The notes beneath the pieces were generated by a model. It was given only the letters and a program-made list of their open reading frames with translations, was not told where the DNA came from and searched no databases. A stretch of 43,764 nucleotides of DNA from Oxalobacteraceae bacterium (GTDB taxonomy: Bacteria > Pseudomonadota > Gammaproteobacteria > Burkholderiales > Burkholderiaceae_D). Location: positions 1 through 43,764 of the forward strand of contig JABTBR010000055.1 in assembly GCA_013284265.1 (NCBI GenBank), written 5' to 3'. Of the stretch, positions 1 to 8,048 are shown piece by piece (position 1 is the stretch's first letter; each line of letters begins with the position of its first letter). The position numbers and the translations under genes were made by a program.

Positions 1-3
1 ACG

Positions 4-40
4 AAAAAACCCCCTTCGGTGATCCGTTGGGGGTTTTTTT
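4..40. terminator. Bidirectional intrinsic terminator
   Basis: An A6C5 arm (4-14) pairs with G5T6 (29-39), and a short inner CGG/CCG pairing sits in the loop. A T-run follows on the plus strand and the complementary A-run gives a T-run on the minus strand, so it can stop transcription from both sides. It lies 30 bases past the stop codon of the minus-strand amidohydrolase gene and would end that transcript. It may also serve a plus-strand gene left of the window. Confidence 0.85.
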
Positions 41-69
41 ACGTCTGTAGTATTCAAAAGAATGCTGTT

Positions 70-1884
70 TTAGCGGGCCTCATAGACGGTTTTTCCGCCC
101 ACGACCGTTTGCAGAACCTTGATATTGGCGATGTCTTCCTCAGGGATCTGGAAGAAGTTACGGTCTAATACAATCAGGTCCGCCAATTTCCCCACTTCTA
201 AAGACCCGGTCAGCTTTTCCTGGCGCAGCGTGTAGGCAGCGTTCATGGTGATCGCGCGCAAAACTTCCGAGCGTGGCATGCCGGGTTGGGCGCCGAGACG
301 ACCGGCAAACTCAGGGCCAGCTTCCGGTGCATTGGTGCGGGTGACACCGACCTTCAGCGCGAACCACTGATTCAGACGGTCTACCGGCCAGTCGCTGCCG
401 AAGGCGATGCGCGCGCCCTTGTTCAGCAGCAGTGCTTGCGGTTCCATCAAGGCGGCACGTGCGGGTCCCATATACGGTTGCAGGCTAGCCATGGTGTCCG
501 GCGCGGGCTTGGCCCATTGGAAAGACAGCACCGCGGTAGCGTCGAGTTCGGCAAAACGGGGGAAGTCGGCCGGGTCGACGATTTCATCGTGGGCCAATGC
601 GGGACGGATCCGCTTGCCTTCGGGTGTGCCGCGCAGATACGCGATCGCGTCCAGCGCTTCGCGCACCGCGCCATCGCCGTCGGCATGGATATGCGGGTCG
701 ATATTGGCCTTGGCCAGCTCCTGTAAGAATGATCGGAGTACTGGCTGGGGGAAATAGCTGGCTGGCCCTTTGCTGTCGCCAGGCACCCAGTGGGGATGGC
801 CAGGGCTTCCCTTGTCCACATAATACGGTTCGATCATGGTGCCGGTCAGTGCCGGTGCGGAAATCACGCCGTCCATGAACAGTTTGGCGTGGCGTACCTG
901 CATCGATGGAGTTACAGCTGTCGCGCCCTGATCGTATTGCCGCGCCTGTTTCACCAAGGCTGTTACGGCCTTGGCTGGCGTGGGGGCGGACTCCGGCTCG
1001 ATCATGATCGCGAAGTGAGCGCGCGCGCTCAGCTTGCCTTGCCGCTGCAACCGGCGGAAGGCGGTCATGGTTTCCGGATCGGTGTAGGCGTCGAGGAAGG
1101 TGGTGATGCCTTGCTCGCGCATAGCCTTCAACGCTGCGGTCGAGGCTGCTAAATTCTCCTTCGGCGTCAAGACAGGCAGCAGGTTCATGGCCAGATCCTG
1201 GGCCGCGTCTTCCAGTAGGCCGGTGGCCTTGCCGTTGGCATCGCGGGCGATCTTGCCGGCCGCCGGGTCCGGCGTCGCAGCGTTGATGCCGGCCGCGCTT
1301 AAACCGATGCTGTTGAGCAGGGCCGAATGGCCGAACGAGGAACGTACGATGATGGGGCGGCTGGTTTGCAATGCGTCCAGCGTAGCGGCGCTGATGTCCG
1401 CGCCTTCGGGCAGTATGCCCTGCTGGAACCAGTTCACTACGACCAGCCAGCGCTGGGCATCGGGGCGCCTGTCCTTATCCAGGCAGGCCTGGATGCGCGA
1501 CTGAAACTGGACGACGGTCAGGGGAGCATAGTCGAGGCTGCAATTGAGCAGGCGGCTGCCGCCCGATTGCGGGTGCATATGCGCGTCGATCAGGCCGGGC
1601 ATGAGCATGCGGCCTTGCAGGTCGATGACTTTGGTGGCCTTGCCGGTCAGCGCGCTGGCGCCGGCATCGTCGCCGATATAGACGATGCGGCCGACGCGCA
1701 CCGCCAGCGCCTGCTGCACGCTGTCGCTGGCATCGACGGTGTAGATATAGCCGTTGCGAAATACCGTATCGGCCGCCGTGCGCGAAGATGGCGCCGCCGC
1801 TTGCGCAGCAGCGGCCAGCAGCATGGCTGCCGTGGCCACGGCTGTGCGTTGCCAGCGCCTGACAGGCGCAGCCTTGTCAGACAC
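70..1884 (-). CDS. Secreted amidohydrolase, YtcJ-like (amidohydrolase 3 family)
   Basis: Metal-dependent hydrolase of the amidohydrolase superfamily, COG1574/YtcJ branch. The substrate cannot be read from the sequence; relatives act on amide or cyclic C-N bonds. About 604 residues, a normal length. The metal-binding HxH (H102 and H104, in LIDAHMHP) follows the N-terminal beta domain. A DPHIHADGD segment supplies later histidines, and GSDWPVD near the C-terminus holds the conserved Asp. I chose the GTG at 1884-1882: it gives a basic n-region (APVRRWQR), an Ala/Leu-rich core and an AQA-type signal peptidase site, so the enzyme should be periplasmic. An open frame extends upstream to 2037, but it only runs over the DUF1840 gene in another frame. 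With the GTG start the gene overlaps the DUF1840 stop by 8 bases, which suggests translational coupling. Family is clear; start is probable. Confidence 0.85.
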   Translation of the reverse strand: MSDKAAPVRRWQRTAVATAAMLLAAAAQAAAPSSRTAADTVFRNGYIYTVDASDSVQQALAVRVGRIVYIGDDAGASALTGKATKVIDLQGRMLMPGLIDAHMHPQSGGSRLLNCSLDYAPLTVVQFQSRIQACLDKDRRPDAQRWLVVVNWFQQGILPEGADISAATLDALQTSRPIIVRSSFGHSALLNSIGLSAAGINAATPDPAAGKIARDANGKATGLLEDAAQDLAMNLLPVLTPKENLAASTAALKAMREQGITTFLDAYTDPETMTAFRRLQRQGKLSARAHFAIMIEPESAPTPAKAVTALVKQARQYDQGATAVTPSMQVRHAKLFMDGVISAPALTGTMIEPYYVDKGSPGHPHWVPGDSKGPASYFPQPVLRSFLQELAKANIDPHIHADGDGAVREALDAIAYLRGTPEGKRIRPALAHDEIVDPADFPRFAELDATAVLSFQWAKPAPDTMASLQPYMGPARAALMEPQALLLNKGARIAFGSDWPVDRLNQWFALKVGVTRTNAPEAGPEFAGRLGAQPGMPRSEVLRAITMNAAYTLRQEKLTGSLEVGKLADLIVLDRNFFQIPEEDIANIKVLQTVVGGKTVYEAR

Positions 1885-2221
1885 CCCAGACGATGTCGTG
1901 TCCGCCCTGGCTTGCCGCTCGCAGCATTTCCAGCAGCGGAAAGGCGCGTTGGGCGAAACCGACGCGCAGTTTGAGCGCGTGCTCGGCCAGTTCGCCTTCT
2001 TCCTGCTGCTCGTGCGCATGGACGTCGTGCTCCACATCGACTTCCGGGTGCTGTTTGCTCAATTCGACTTCGTGCTCCAGCTGGCTGATGGCCGCCGCAG
2101 CTTCCGCAGCCGTGATCACGCCACGGGTCGGGCTCTTGTGGAGGAGGTCCAGGATGCGCTGGGCATGTTCCTGATACATCATCACTTTTGGCGAGGACTT
2201 GGATGTGAATGTGATTAACAT
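1877..2221 (-). CDS. DUF1840 domain-containing protein
   Basis: A 114-residue cytoplasmic protein that opens with MLITFTSKSSPKVMM, the usual start of DUF1840 proteins, and has the typical length. No function is established for the family. The middle is very acidic with several His and Glu (HPEVDVEHDVHAHEQQEEGE), and a predicted helical C-terminal half follows (FPLLEMLRAA). The ATG at 2221 is preceded by GGAAAG at suitable distance. The stop overlaps the GTG start of the downstream amidohydrolase, so the two are probably co-translated. Nothing in the sequence links the two biochemically. Confidence 0.8.
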   Translation of the reverse strand: MLITFTSKSSPKVMMYQEHAQRILDLLHKSPTRGVITAAEAAAAISQLEHEVELSKQHPEVDVEHDVHAHEQQEEGELAEHALKLRVGFAQRAFPLLEMLRAASQGGHDIVWGV

Positions 2222-2280
2222 AAGCGCTTTCCGAGTTCTTGTTGTTAGTAATGATCATACGCCGGGATGCAACCCTCTGC

Positions 2281-2838
2281 CTAGTTCAGTTTAAATGAGC
2301 TGAGGAAGGTGTCAACTGTGTCACGTACCAGCTGTTTTTCACGGCCAATGACGATGACCTGGTAAATCCGTTTGTCCTTGGCGACAAAATGGCCGATCAG
2401 CAGCACCGGCTCGCCATGCTGGGCGCCGCGCGCCTCCACCTCGACGGTGGTCTGCTGGGTTGCGCCGGCGGCATTTGCCGATGAAACGGCTGCGGCCTGA
2501 TCCTTGATGACCGTGCCGCCGATGTTTTTCACCAGCGCGGTTTTCATGCTCAGCAGCGCTGCCTGCGCCTGCGCCGGGTCGGCCAGCAGCGCGCTGCCGA
2601 CGGCGAACGTGACGCCATCGACTTCGGTGGCGGTCATCGTCATGTCGACATCGAGCTGGTCGAGCTTGATGCTGCGGCTGTGGCTCGATGGTTTGCCGGG
2701 GAATTGCACGGCATAGGGCGCATCGCTGCTACGGTAATCGCGCCAGTCGAATTTGGGACTACAGGCGCTCAGGGCGAACGCGGCTGCAACGGTGGCAAGC
2801 GTGCTGGTCAGACTAAAGGACAGGGGAATTTTTCGCAT
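2281..2838 (-). CDS. Putative lipoprotein of unknown function
   Basis: A 185-residue protein with a lipoprotein signal: MRKIPL n-region, hydrophobic core, and LSAC lipobox with Cys26 as the predicted lipidated residue. Ser at +2 favours the outer membrane. The mature part has the pattern of small periplasmic alpha/beta proteins (YAVQFPGKP near the start, VDTFLSSFKLN at the end), like proteins described only as 'hypothetical, signal peptide' in related bacteria. I use the ATG at 2838. A TTG 30 bases upstream would add ten residues in front of an already complete signal peptide. The gene lies 48 bases after the comM stop on the same strand and may be read through from it. I do not recognise a family with confidence. 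Confidence 0.7.
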   Translation of the reverse strand: MRKIPLSFSLTSTLATVAAAFALSACSPKFDWRDYRSSDAPYAVQFPGKPSSHSRSIKLDQLDVDMTMTATEVDGVTFAVGSALLADPAQAQAALLSMKTALVKNIGGTVIKDQAAAVSSANAAGATQQTTVEVEARGAQHGEPVLLIGHFVAKDKRIYQVIVIGREKQLVRDTVDTFLSSFKLN

Positions 2839-2886
2839 GGCTGATGTTAGCAGGATGCCAGCAAACAATGCAACGCGCGGAGATCC

Positions 2887-4398
2887 TTAGCGCTCCTTCA
2901 ACGCTCGGCGGTACTGGATCGCTTCGCTGACATGGGCCCAGGCGATCTGGCGCGCGCCGGCCAGGTCCGCAATCGTGCGTGCGACCCGCAATACCCGGTG
3001 ATAGGCGCGCGCCGACCATTGGAACTTGCTCATCGAGCCACGTAGCAGCATTTCGCCCGCCGCATCGGGCTTGCATAGGCGGTCGATTTCGCGCGGCGTC
3101 AGGTATTGATTGCTCTTGTGCTGGCGCGCCAGCTGGCGCTCGTGGGCCAGGGCGACCCGGACGGCGATTGTGGCCGAGGCTTCTCCTTCCAGATTGGCGC
3201 TGAGAACTTCGGGGCTGACGGAGCCCAGTTCGACCTGCATGTCTATGCGGTCGAGCAGGGGACCGGAAATACGGCCCTGATAGTTCTGGATCTGGTCTGG
3301 CGTGCAATGGCATTTGCCGGAGGCATGTCCGTGATAGCCGCAGGGGCAGGGGTTCATTGCGGCAATGAGCTGGAAGCGGGCGGGAAATTCAGCCTGGCGC
3401 GCGGCGCGCGAAATGGTGACGCGGCCCGATTCCAAGGGTTCGCGCAGCACTTCCAGCACGCGCCGGTCAAATTCGGGTAGCTCATCGAGAAACAGCACGC
3501 CGGCATGGGCACGCGAGATTTCGCCTGGACGGGGAATGCTGCCACCACCGACCAGGGCCACACCGGAACTGGTGTGATGCGGCGCGCGAAATGGCCTGCG
3601 TTTCCAGTACTCCATGCTGAACAGCCCGCACAGGGACTGGACGGCGGCCGATTCCAGCGCTTCCTGATCCGTCATGGGCGGCAGCAGGCCGGCGAAACGG
3701 GTGGCCAGCATGGTCTTGCCGGTGCCCGGCGGTCCGACCAGCAGCACGCTGTGATTGCCGGCCGCGGCCACTTCCAGCACCCGTTTGGCTTCGCTCTGTC
3801 CCTTGACGTCGGAAAAGTCGGGATAGCACGGAAGTTGTTCCAGCAAGGCTGGCTGATGGCGCAGCAGCGCGCAATCCGGCCCCGTTGCGGCGAAGTGAGC
3901 GCATACCTGAAGCAGCGTTTCCGCTGGATAAATGGCGGCGCCGCTGACCAGTGCGGCCTCGTCGGCATTGGCCAGCGGCAGGATGAACTGGCAGCGGCCG
4001 CCGCCGCGCTGCATCGCAAACGACATGGCCAGCGAACCGCGGATCGGACGCAGCGCACCGGACAGCGACAGTTCGCCGGCAAACTCGTATTGATCCAGGT
4101 CATTGGCGGGAATCTGATGCGAGGCGGCCAGGATGCCGAGCGCGATCGGCAGGTCGAAGCGACCCGATTCCTTGGGCAGGTCGGCCGGGGCCAGGTTGAC
4201 GGTGATGCGCCGTTGCGGCATGTCGAAGCCGCCATTCTGGATGGCGGCGCGGACCCGGTCGCGCGCTTCCTTGACCTCGGTTTCGGGCAGTCCGACGATG
4301 GCGAAGCCGGGCAGGCCGTTGGCCAGATGGACTTCGACGCTCACTTCGGGCGCCTCCATGCCAGCCAGCGCACGGCTTTTCAGGACAGCCAGGCTCAT
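2887..4398 (-). CDS. comM: ComM/YifB-type Mg-chelatase-like AAA+ ATPase
   Basis: About 503 residues, the usual ComM/YifB length. In naturally transformable bacteria ComM is a DNA helicase that extends branch migration of incoming single-stranded DNA during recombination; that role is inherited from the family. The N-terminal ChlI-like domain (MSLAVLKSRALAG, then the GLPETEVKEARDRVRAA region) precedes an AAA+ core with Walker A GPPGTGKT at residues 222-229, a Walker B-like GVLFLDELPEF and the cysteine cluster NPCPCGYHG. A C-terminal Mg-chelatase domain closes the protein (SARAYHRVLRVARTIADLAG). The ATG at 4398 has GAGGA about nine bases upstream and matches the family N-terminus, so the long in-frame extension to 4677 is rejected. 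Transcription probably starts in the 393-base gap upstream. Confidence 0.93.
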   Translation of the reverse strand: MSLAVLKSRALAGMEAPEVSVEVHLANGLPGFAIVGLPETEVKEARDRVRAAIQNGGFDMPQRRITVNLAPADLPKESGRFDLPIALGILAASHQIPANDLDQYEFAGELSLSGALRPIRGSLAMSFAMQRGGGRCQFILPLANADEAALVSGAAIYPAETLLQVCAHFAATGPDCALLRHQPALLEQLPCYPDFSDVKGQSEAKRVLEVAAAGNHSVLLVGPPGTGKTMLATRFAGLLPPMTDQEALESAAVQSLCGLFSMEYWKRRPFRAPHHTSSGVALVGGGSIPRPGEISRAHAGVLFLDELPEFDRRVLEVLREPLESGRVTISRAARQAEFPARFQLIAAMNPCPCGYHGHASGKCHCTPDQIQNYQGRISGPLLDRIDMQVELGSVSPEVLSANLEGEASATIAVRVALAHERQLARQHKSNQYLTPREIDRLCKPDAAGEMLLRGSMSKFQWSARAYHRVLRVARTIADLAGARQIAWAHVSEAIQYRRALKER

Positions 4399-4791
4399 CG
4401 TAATCCTCGGAGAGTGGGCGGGAGACTGCAGAGAAGATCGTAGGAGCCTGAAGGGAAGGGACGTTGAGGCGCAACAAGCGCAGGCGCCGGGGACGCTCAA
4501 GGCGATGAAGCGGAAAACGCCTGGGGGACGTGCGGATGGACGATGGCGGTGCGCTTCCAGCGCATGGACGGCGGGAAGCGTCCAGCGCCGGCCCTGCAAT
4601 GCGCCATGGCGGGGCAATTTCACCGATGCCGGCGCTGGCGTGCAAACACGGTGCAAGGCGCATGATTGCGCTATCACAAAAGTGGTGCAAGCCAGACCGG
4701 ATCGTGACGCGCAGTTGGCCTATTGCCAACACTCGCACCGGTTTGGGGCGCCCGCCAGGAGCGGCCCCGCCTACGGCGCGGCAGGATGGAA
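4399..4791. other. 393-base gap between ubiK and comM, no gene seen
   Basis: Both flanking genes are on the minus strand. Open frames cross this stretch, but they lack a plausible start, ribosome site or recognisable product. The gap holds a perfect dyad TTGGC-N5-GCCAA at 4715-4729 and, at 4674-4688, a sequence one base off the GCAC-N7-GTGC pattern. It presumably contains the comM promoter, which I could not place confidently. I see no T-run hairpin for ubiK. Confidence 0.4.
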
Positions 4792-5037
4792 TTACTGGTC
4801 CGGACCGAGGCGCGCTTCCAGTTCGGCCAGGCGTAATTCCAGCGCTTCAAGCTTGGCGCGGGTCTTGGCCAGCACCTGCGCCTGAATGTCGAACTCTTCG
4901 CGGGTGACCAGATCGAGCTTGGAAAAACCCTGGGTCATCATCGATTTGACGTTCTTTTCGATGTCTTTTGCCGGCGAATTTTCGATGGCCTGATTGATCT
5001 TGCTCTGCAGATCGTTAAAAAAAGTGTTCATATCCAT
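4792..5037 (-). CDS. ubiK: Ubiquinone biosynthesis accessory factor UbiK (BMFP/YqiC family)
   Basis: An 81-residue protein matching the small UbiK/YqiC family in length and layout: an N-terminal amphipathic segment (NTFFNDLQSKINQAI) followed by a C-terminal coiled coil (about residues 50-77, rich in Leu/Ala/Glu heptads). In E. coli UbiK works with UbiJ in the cytosolic complex that finishes the ubiquinone ring under aerobic conditions; earlier work described the family as membrane-fusogenic. The ATG at 5037 is preceded by AAGGAAT; a second in-frame ATG two codons later is almost as good. The gene is transcribed divergently from the porin-glnK-amtB operon, so its promoter shares the 5038-5303 region with that operon's NtrC/sigma-54 elements. 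Confidence 0.88.
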   Translation of the reverse strand: MDMNTFFNDLQSKINQAIENSPAKDIEKNVKSMMTQGFSKLDLVTREEFDIQAQVLAKTRAKLEALELRLAELEARLGPDQ

Positions 5038-5067
5038 AATATTCCTTGATATCGCCGCCTGTGCATC

Positions 5068-5082
5068 GCACCATTGCGGTGC
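5068..5082 (+). promoter_or_regulatory. NtrC-type binding dyad
   Basis: A perfect inverted repeat GCACC-ATTGC-GGTGC, matching the enterobacterial NtrC enhancer pattern (GCAC-N7-GTGC). It lies about 140 bases upstream of the sigma-54 promoter at 5209, a normal enhancer distance. The downstream genes (glnK, amtB) are classical NtrC targets. Confidence 0.75.
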
Positions 5083-5088
5083 ACTTTG

Positions 5089-5103
5089 GCTTTAAGATGG
5101 TGC
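5089..5103 (+). promoter_or_regulatory. Second, weaker NtrC-type site
   Basis: A complete right half (TGGTGC) with a degenerate left half (GCTT). Its centre is 21 bases, two helical turns, from the centre of the strong dyad at 5068-5082. Paired sites on one helix face are typical for cooperative NtrC binding. Alone it would not be convincing. Confidence 0.45.
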
Positions 5104-5208
5104 AAATCCGCGCAATTTTGCCAATCCGTCCAGCAAAATTGTCACCTCAGTACGTATTTCCCCGCACTACCGAACTTCGTTATAGCTGTCCGCTGCACTG
5201 TTAATGGC

Positions 5209-5224
5209 TGGCACGCATTCTGCT
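5209..5224 (+). promoter_or_regulatory. Sigma-54 promoter (-24/-12) of the porin-glnK-amtB operon
   Basis: TGGCACGCATTCTGCT fits the sigma-54 consensus TGGCACG-N4-TTGCW, with the invariant GG (5210-5211) and GC (5222-5223) at exactly the required 12-base register. Only one T of the -12 element differs. Transcription would start near 5235, about 70 bases before the porin start codon. Confidence 0.8.
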
Positions 5225-5303
5225 ACATATGCCGGGAACGCTGTCGATCAGCCTAGATTTTAAACCGCAACCGCCATCTAAGTTCAACCAAAAGGAAATC
5301 GCC

Positions 5304-6062
5304 ATGACCAGCCTTACCAAGAATTTCACTCTTGCCGCAGCGTTGACTTTAGCTTTCGCGACCATGGGCGCCAATCTGGCCTACGCCGAAGATGCCAAAC
5401 CAGAAGCCAAACCAGACAATGAAGTGAGCTTCAACGCCGCGCTGACCAGCGATTACCGCTATCGTGGCCTGTCGCAAACCCGTCTGAAGCCAGCAGTGCA
5501 GGGCGGTGTCGACTACGTCAACAATCCGACCGGCTTGTATGCCGGTGCGTGGGGCTCGACGATCAAATGGACCAAGGATCTGGGCGGCGACGGCGACGTT
5601 GAAATCGATCTGTACGGCGGCAAGCGCGGCGAAATCGCCAAGGATATCGGCTACGACGTCGGTGGTCTGTATTACTTCTACCCATCGAATGGCCTGCACC
5701 CAAGCGCCAATACCTTCGAACTGTATGGTCAGATCTCGGCCGGTCCGTTCTCGCTCAAATACTCGCATTCGACCACCAATCTGTTCGGCACCGCCGACAG
5801 CAAAAACAGCGGCTACCTCGATGGCGCCTTCAACTACGACGTCTACGACGGCTACACACTGAACCTGCATGTGGGCCACCAGAACGTCAAGAACTTTGGC
5901 GCCGGCAGCTATAGCGACTGGAAGGTCGGCGTGACCAAGGACTTCGGCGTCGTCACCGTGGCACTGGCCGCAATCTATGCCGATACCGATGCCTACATCG
6001 GCCCGAACGGCAAGAACCTGGCCAAGACCGGCGCCGTGCTGACCATCTCCAAAACCTTCTGA
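5304..6062 (+). CDS. TorF family putative porin (TIGR02001)
   Basis: A 252-residue outer-membrane beta-barrel candidate. The N-terminus is a Sec signal peptide (MTSLTKNF, hydrophobic core, AYA-E cleavage near residue 28). The mature protein opens with NEVSFNAALTSDYRYRGLSQT, the hallmark of the TIGR02001 'gcw_chp' family, and continues in alternating aromatic/polar strands rich in Gly and Tyr up to a C-terminal Phe (TISKTF), as expected for Bam-assembled proteins. The ATG at 5304 has AAAGGAAA just upstream; an in-frame start at 5229 would precede the signal peptide and lie upstream of the predicted transcription start. It is first in the operon with glnK and amtB (11-base gap) under a sigma-54/NtrC promoter. 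By inference it lets ammonium or small nitrogen compounds across the outer membrane during nitrogen limitation; transport has not been shown for the family. Confidence 0.85.
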   Translation: MTSLTKNFTLAAALTLAFATMGANLAYAEDAKPEAKPDNEVSFNAALTSDYRYRGLSQTRLKPAVQGGVDYVNNPTGLYAGAWGSTIKWTKDLGGDGDVEIDLYGGKRGEIAKDIGYDVGGLYYFYPSNGLHPSANTFELYGQISAGPFSLKYSHSTTNLFGTADSKNSGYLDGAFNYDVYDGYTLNLHVGHQNVKNFGAGSYSDWKVGVTKDFGVVTVALAAIYADTDAYIGPNGKNLAKTGAVLTISKTF

Positions 6063-6073
6063 GCGAGGCTTAT

Positions 6074-6412
6074 ATGAAACTGATTACCGCGATTATCAAG
6101 CCGTTCAAGCTCGACGAGGTGCGTGAAGCGCTGTCGGCGATCAATGTGCAAGGCATCACCGTGACCGAAGTCAAAGGTTTCGGCCGTCAGAAAGGCCACA
6201 CGGAACTCTACCGTGGCGCCGAATACGTGGTCGACTTCCTGCCAAAAACCAAGATCGAAGCTGCTGTCGACGACGCCATCGTCGAGCAGGCGATCGAAGC
6301 TATCGAAGGCGCAGCCCGCACCGGCAAAATCGGCGACGGCAAAATCTTCGTGTACAACCTGGAACAGGTTATTCGCATCCGCACCGGCGAAACCGGCAAC
6401 GAAGCACTTTAA
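6074..6412 (+). CDS. glnK: Nitrogen regulatory protein P-II (GlnK)
   Basis: A 112-residue P-II protein of standard length. It begins MKLITAIIKPFKLDEVREAL, has the T-loop with the uridylylation tyrosine Y51 (RGAEYVVDF) and the B-loop with TGKIGDGKIFV, which binds ATP/ADP and 2-oxoglutarate. In the family the trimer reports nitrogen status; its unmodified form docks onto AmtB and closes the ammonium channel. It sits 11 bases after the porin gene and 11 bases before amtB, so the name glnK (rather than glnB) rests on the amtB linkage. Expression should follow the upstream sigma-54/NtrC promoter. Confidence 0.95.
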   Translation: MKLITAIIKPFKLDEVREALSAINVQGITVTEVKGFGRQKGHTELYRGAEYVVDFLPKTKIEAAVDDAIVEQAIEAIEGAARTGKIGDGKIFVYNLEQVIRIRTGETGNEAL

Positions 6413-6423
6413 GGGGAAGATTG

Positions 6424-7998
6424 ATGAAAAAAACTATAACAAAATGGCTCGCTGGGATCGCTGTCCTGATTGCCTGCAGTAGCGTCGCGCCAGCCTTCGC
6501 TGCCGACGAAGTCAAGGCGGACGCTGCCGCCTCGGCGCCGGCAGCCGCTGTTGCCTCGGCACCAGCCGCGTCCGCTCCGGAAGTTCCCGTCGCCGCGCCT
6601 GCCGCCGCCGCCGCGCCCGCCGCGCCCGCCGCTGCCGCCGCGCCTGCCGCAGCCGCCGCACCAGCCCCAACCCCGCAAAAAGGCGATACCGCCTGGATGA
6701 TGACCTCGACCATGCTGGTCATCATGATGACCATTCCTGGCCTGGCCCTGTTCTACGGCGGCCTGGTCCGTTCCAAGAACATGCTGTCTATCCTGCTGCA
6801 AGTGTTCATGATCTTCGCCGTCATCATCGTGCTGTGGTGCATCTACGGCTACTCGCTGGCCTTCACCGAAGGCACCGCCTTCTACGGTGGCTTCGACCGC
6901 CTGTTCCTCAACGGTATCTGGGATCCGGTCAAGGCCTCGTTCACCACCGCCGCCACCTTCAGCAAAGGCGTTGTGATTCCCGAGTTCGTCTATGTCGCCT
7001 TCCAGGCAACCTTCGCGGCGATCACTTGCGGGCTGATCATCGGCGCCTTCGCCGAGCGCGCCAAGTTCACCGCCGTGCTGGCCTTCGTGGTGCTGTGGTT
7101 CACCTTCTCCTATCTGCCGATCGCCCACATGGTCTGGTTCTGGACCGGTCCTGACGCGATCAAGGATGCCGCCACCGCCGCCTCCGAAGGCGCCAAAGCC
7201 GGCTGGCTGTTCCAAAAAGGCGCGCTGGACTTCGCCGGCGGCACCGTGGTGCACATCAACGCCGCCGTTGCCGGCCTGGTCGGTGCCTTCATGATCGGCA
7301 AACGCGTCGGCTACGGCCGTGAATCGATGGCGCCGCACTCGCTGACGATGACCATGATCGGCGCTTCGCTGCTGTGGGTGGGCTGGTTCGGTTTCAATGC
7401 CGGTTCGGCACTGGAAGCGGGCGATATCGCCGCACTGGCCTTCATCAACACCCTGCTGGCAACCGCCGCAGCGACCGTATCGTGGGTCTTCGGCGAATGG
7501 ATCGTCAAGGGCAAGCCTTCCATGCTGGGCGGCGCATCCGGCGCGGTGGCCGGCCTGGTGGCCATCACCCCGGCCTGCGGTTTCGTCGGTCCGATGGGCG
7601 CACTGATCATCGGCCTGGCCGCTGGCGTGGTCTGCCTGTGGGGCGTGAACGGTCTGAAACGCCTGCTCGGCGCTGACGATTCGCTGGACGTATTCGGCGT
7701 GCACGGCATCGGCGGTATCCTGGGTGCGCTGCTGACCGGCGTATTCGCTTCGCCTTCGCTGGGTGGCCAGGGCATTTTCGACTACGTCGCCAACAAGATG
7801 TCGGCCGATCCTTATTCGATCATCGGCCAGGTGACCACCCAGGCGACCGCCGTGGGTACCACCATCGTCTGGTCGGCCATCGTTTCGGTGATCGCCTACA
7901 AACTGGTCGATATCGTCATCGGTCTGCGCGTACCGGAAGAGGAAGAGCGCGAAGGTCTGGACATCACCAGCCACGGCGAGTCCGCCTACCACGCATAA
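6424..7998 (+). CDS. amtB: Ammonium transporter AmtB with Ala/Pro-rich N-terminal linker
   Basis: A 524-residue Amt/Mep channel for ammonium uptake across the inner membrane. The first 27 or so residues are a cleavable signal peptide (MKKTITKW, core, AFA-A). About 55 residues of almost pure Ala/Pro/Ser/Val follow before the channel proper starts at GDTAWMMTSTMLVIMMT. Hallmark Amt segments are present: FYGGLVRSKN, FAGGTVVHINAAVAGLVGA with a conserved pore histidine, and DSLDVFGVHGIGGILGALLTG with the second pore histidine. The C-terminal cytoplasmic tail (RVPEEEEREGLDITSHGESA) is the GlnK-responsive element. ATG at 6424 follows AAGGGGAAG. Last gene of the nitrogen operon, ended by hairpins at 8025-8077. 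E. coli AmtB also has a signal peptide but lacks such a linker. Confidence 0.95.
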   Translation: MKKTITKWLAGIAVLIACSSVAPAFAADEVKADAAASAPAAAVASAPAASAPEVPVAAPAAAAAPAAPAAAAAPAAAAAPAPTPQKGDTAWMMTSTMLVIMMTIPGLALFYGGLVRSKNMLSILLQVFMIFAVIIVLWCIYGYSLAFTEGTAFYGGFDRLFLNGIWDPVKASFTTAATFSKGVVIPEFVYVAFQATFAAITCGLIIGAFAERAKFTAVLAFVVLWFTFSYLPIAHMVWFWTGPDAIKDAATAASEGAKAGWLFQKGALDFAGGTVVHINAAVAGLVGAFMIGKRVGYGRESMAPHSLTMTMIGASLLWVGWFGFNAGSALEAGDIAALAFINTLLATAAATVSWVFGEWIVKGKPSMLGGASGAVAGLVAITPACGFVGPMGALIIGLAAGVVCLWGVNGLKRLLGADDSLDVFGVHGIGGILGALLTGVFASPSLGGQGIFDYVANKMSADPYSIIGQVTTQATAVGTTIVWSAIVSVIAYKLVDIVIGLRVPEEEEREGLDITSHGESAYHA

Positions 7999-8024
7999 TT
8001 TTCAGAAACATTGTTATTCATGCA

Positions 8025-8045
8025 GGGCCGGCGTTGCGCCGGCCC
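8025..8045 (+). other. GC-rich hairpin after amtB
   Basis: A perfect 9-base stem, GGGCCGGCG with CGCCGGCCC, around a 3-base loop. No T-run follows, so it probably protects the 3' end or helps the terminator four bases downstream rather than terminating on its own. Confidence 0.55.
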
Positions 8046-8048
8046 GCC

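Noticed and set aside
70..2037. Amidohydrolase starting at 2037 (655 residues)
   Set aside because: The first 51 residues are the DUF1840 gene read in another frame, and they would bury the signal peptide; the GTG at 1884 is better.
4640..4690. Possible NtrC sites in the ubiK-comM gap (GGTGC half sites and one near-dyad TCAC-N7-GTGC)
   Set aside because: Only one imperfect dyad, no sigma-54 promoter in register on either strand, and no nitrogen gene downstream.
4530..4907. Plus-strand frame of 125 codons over the ubiK 3' end
   Set aside because: No ribosome site, composition typical of a non-coding frame, and it overlaps the well-supported ubiK.
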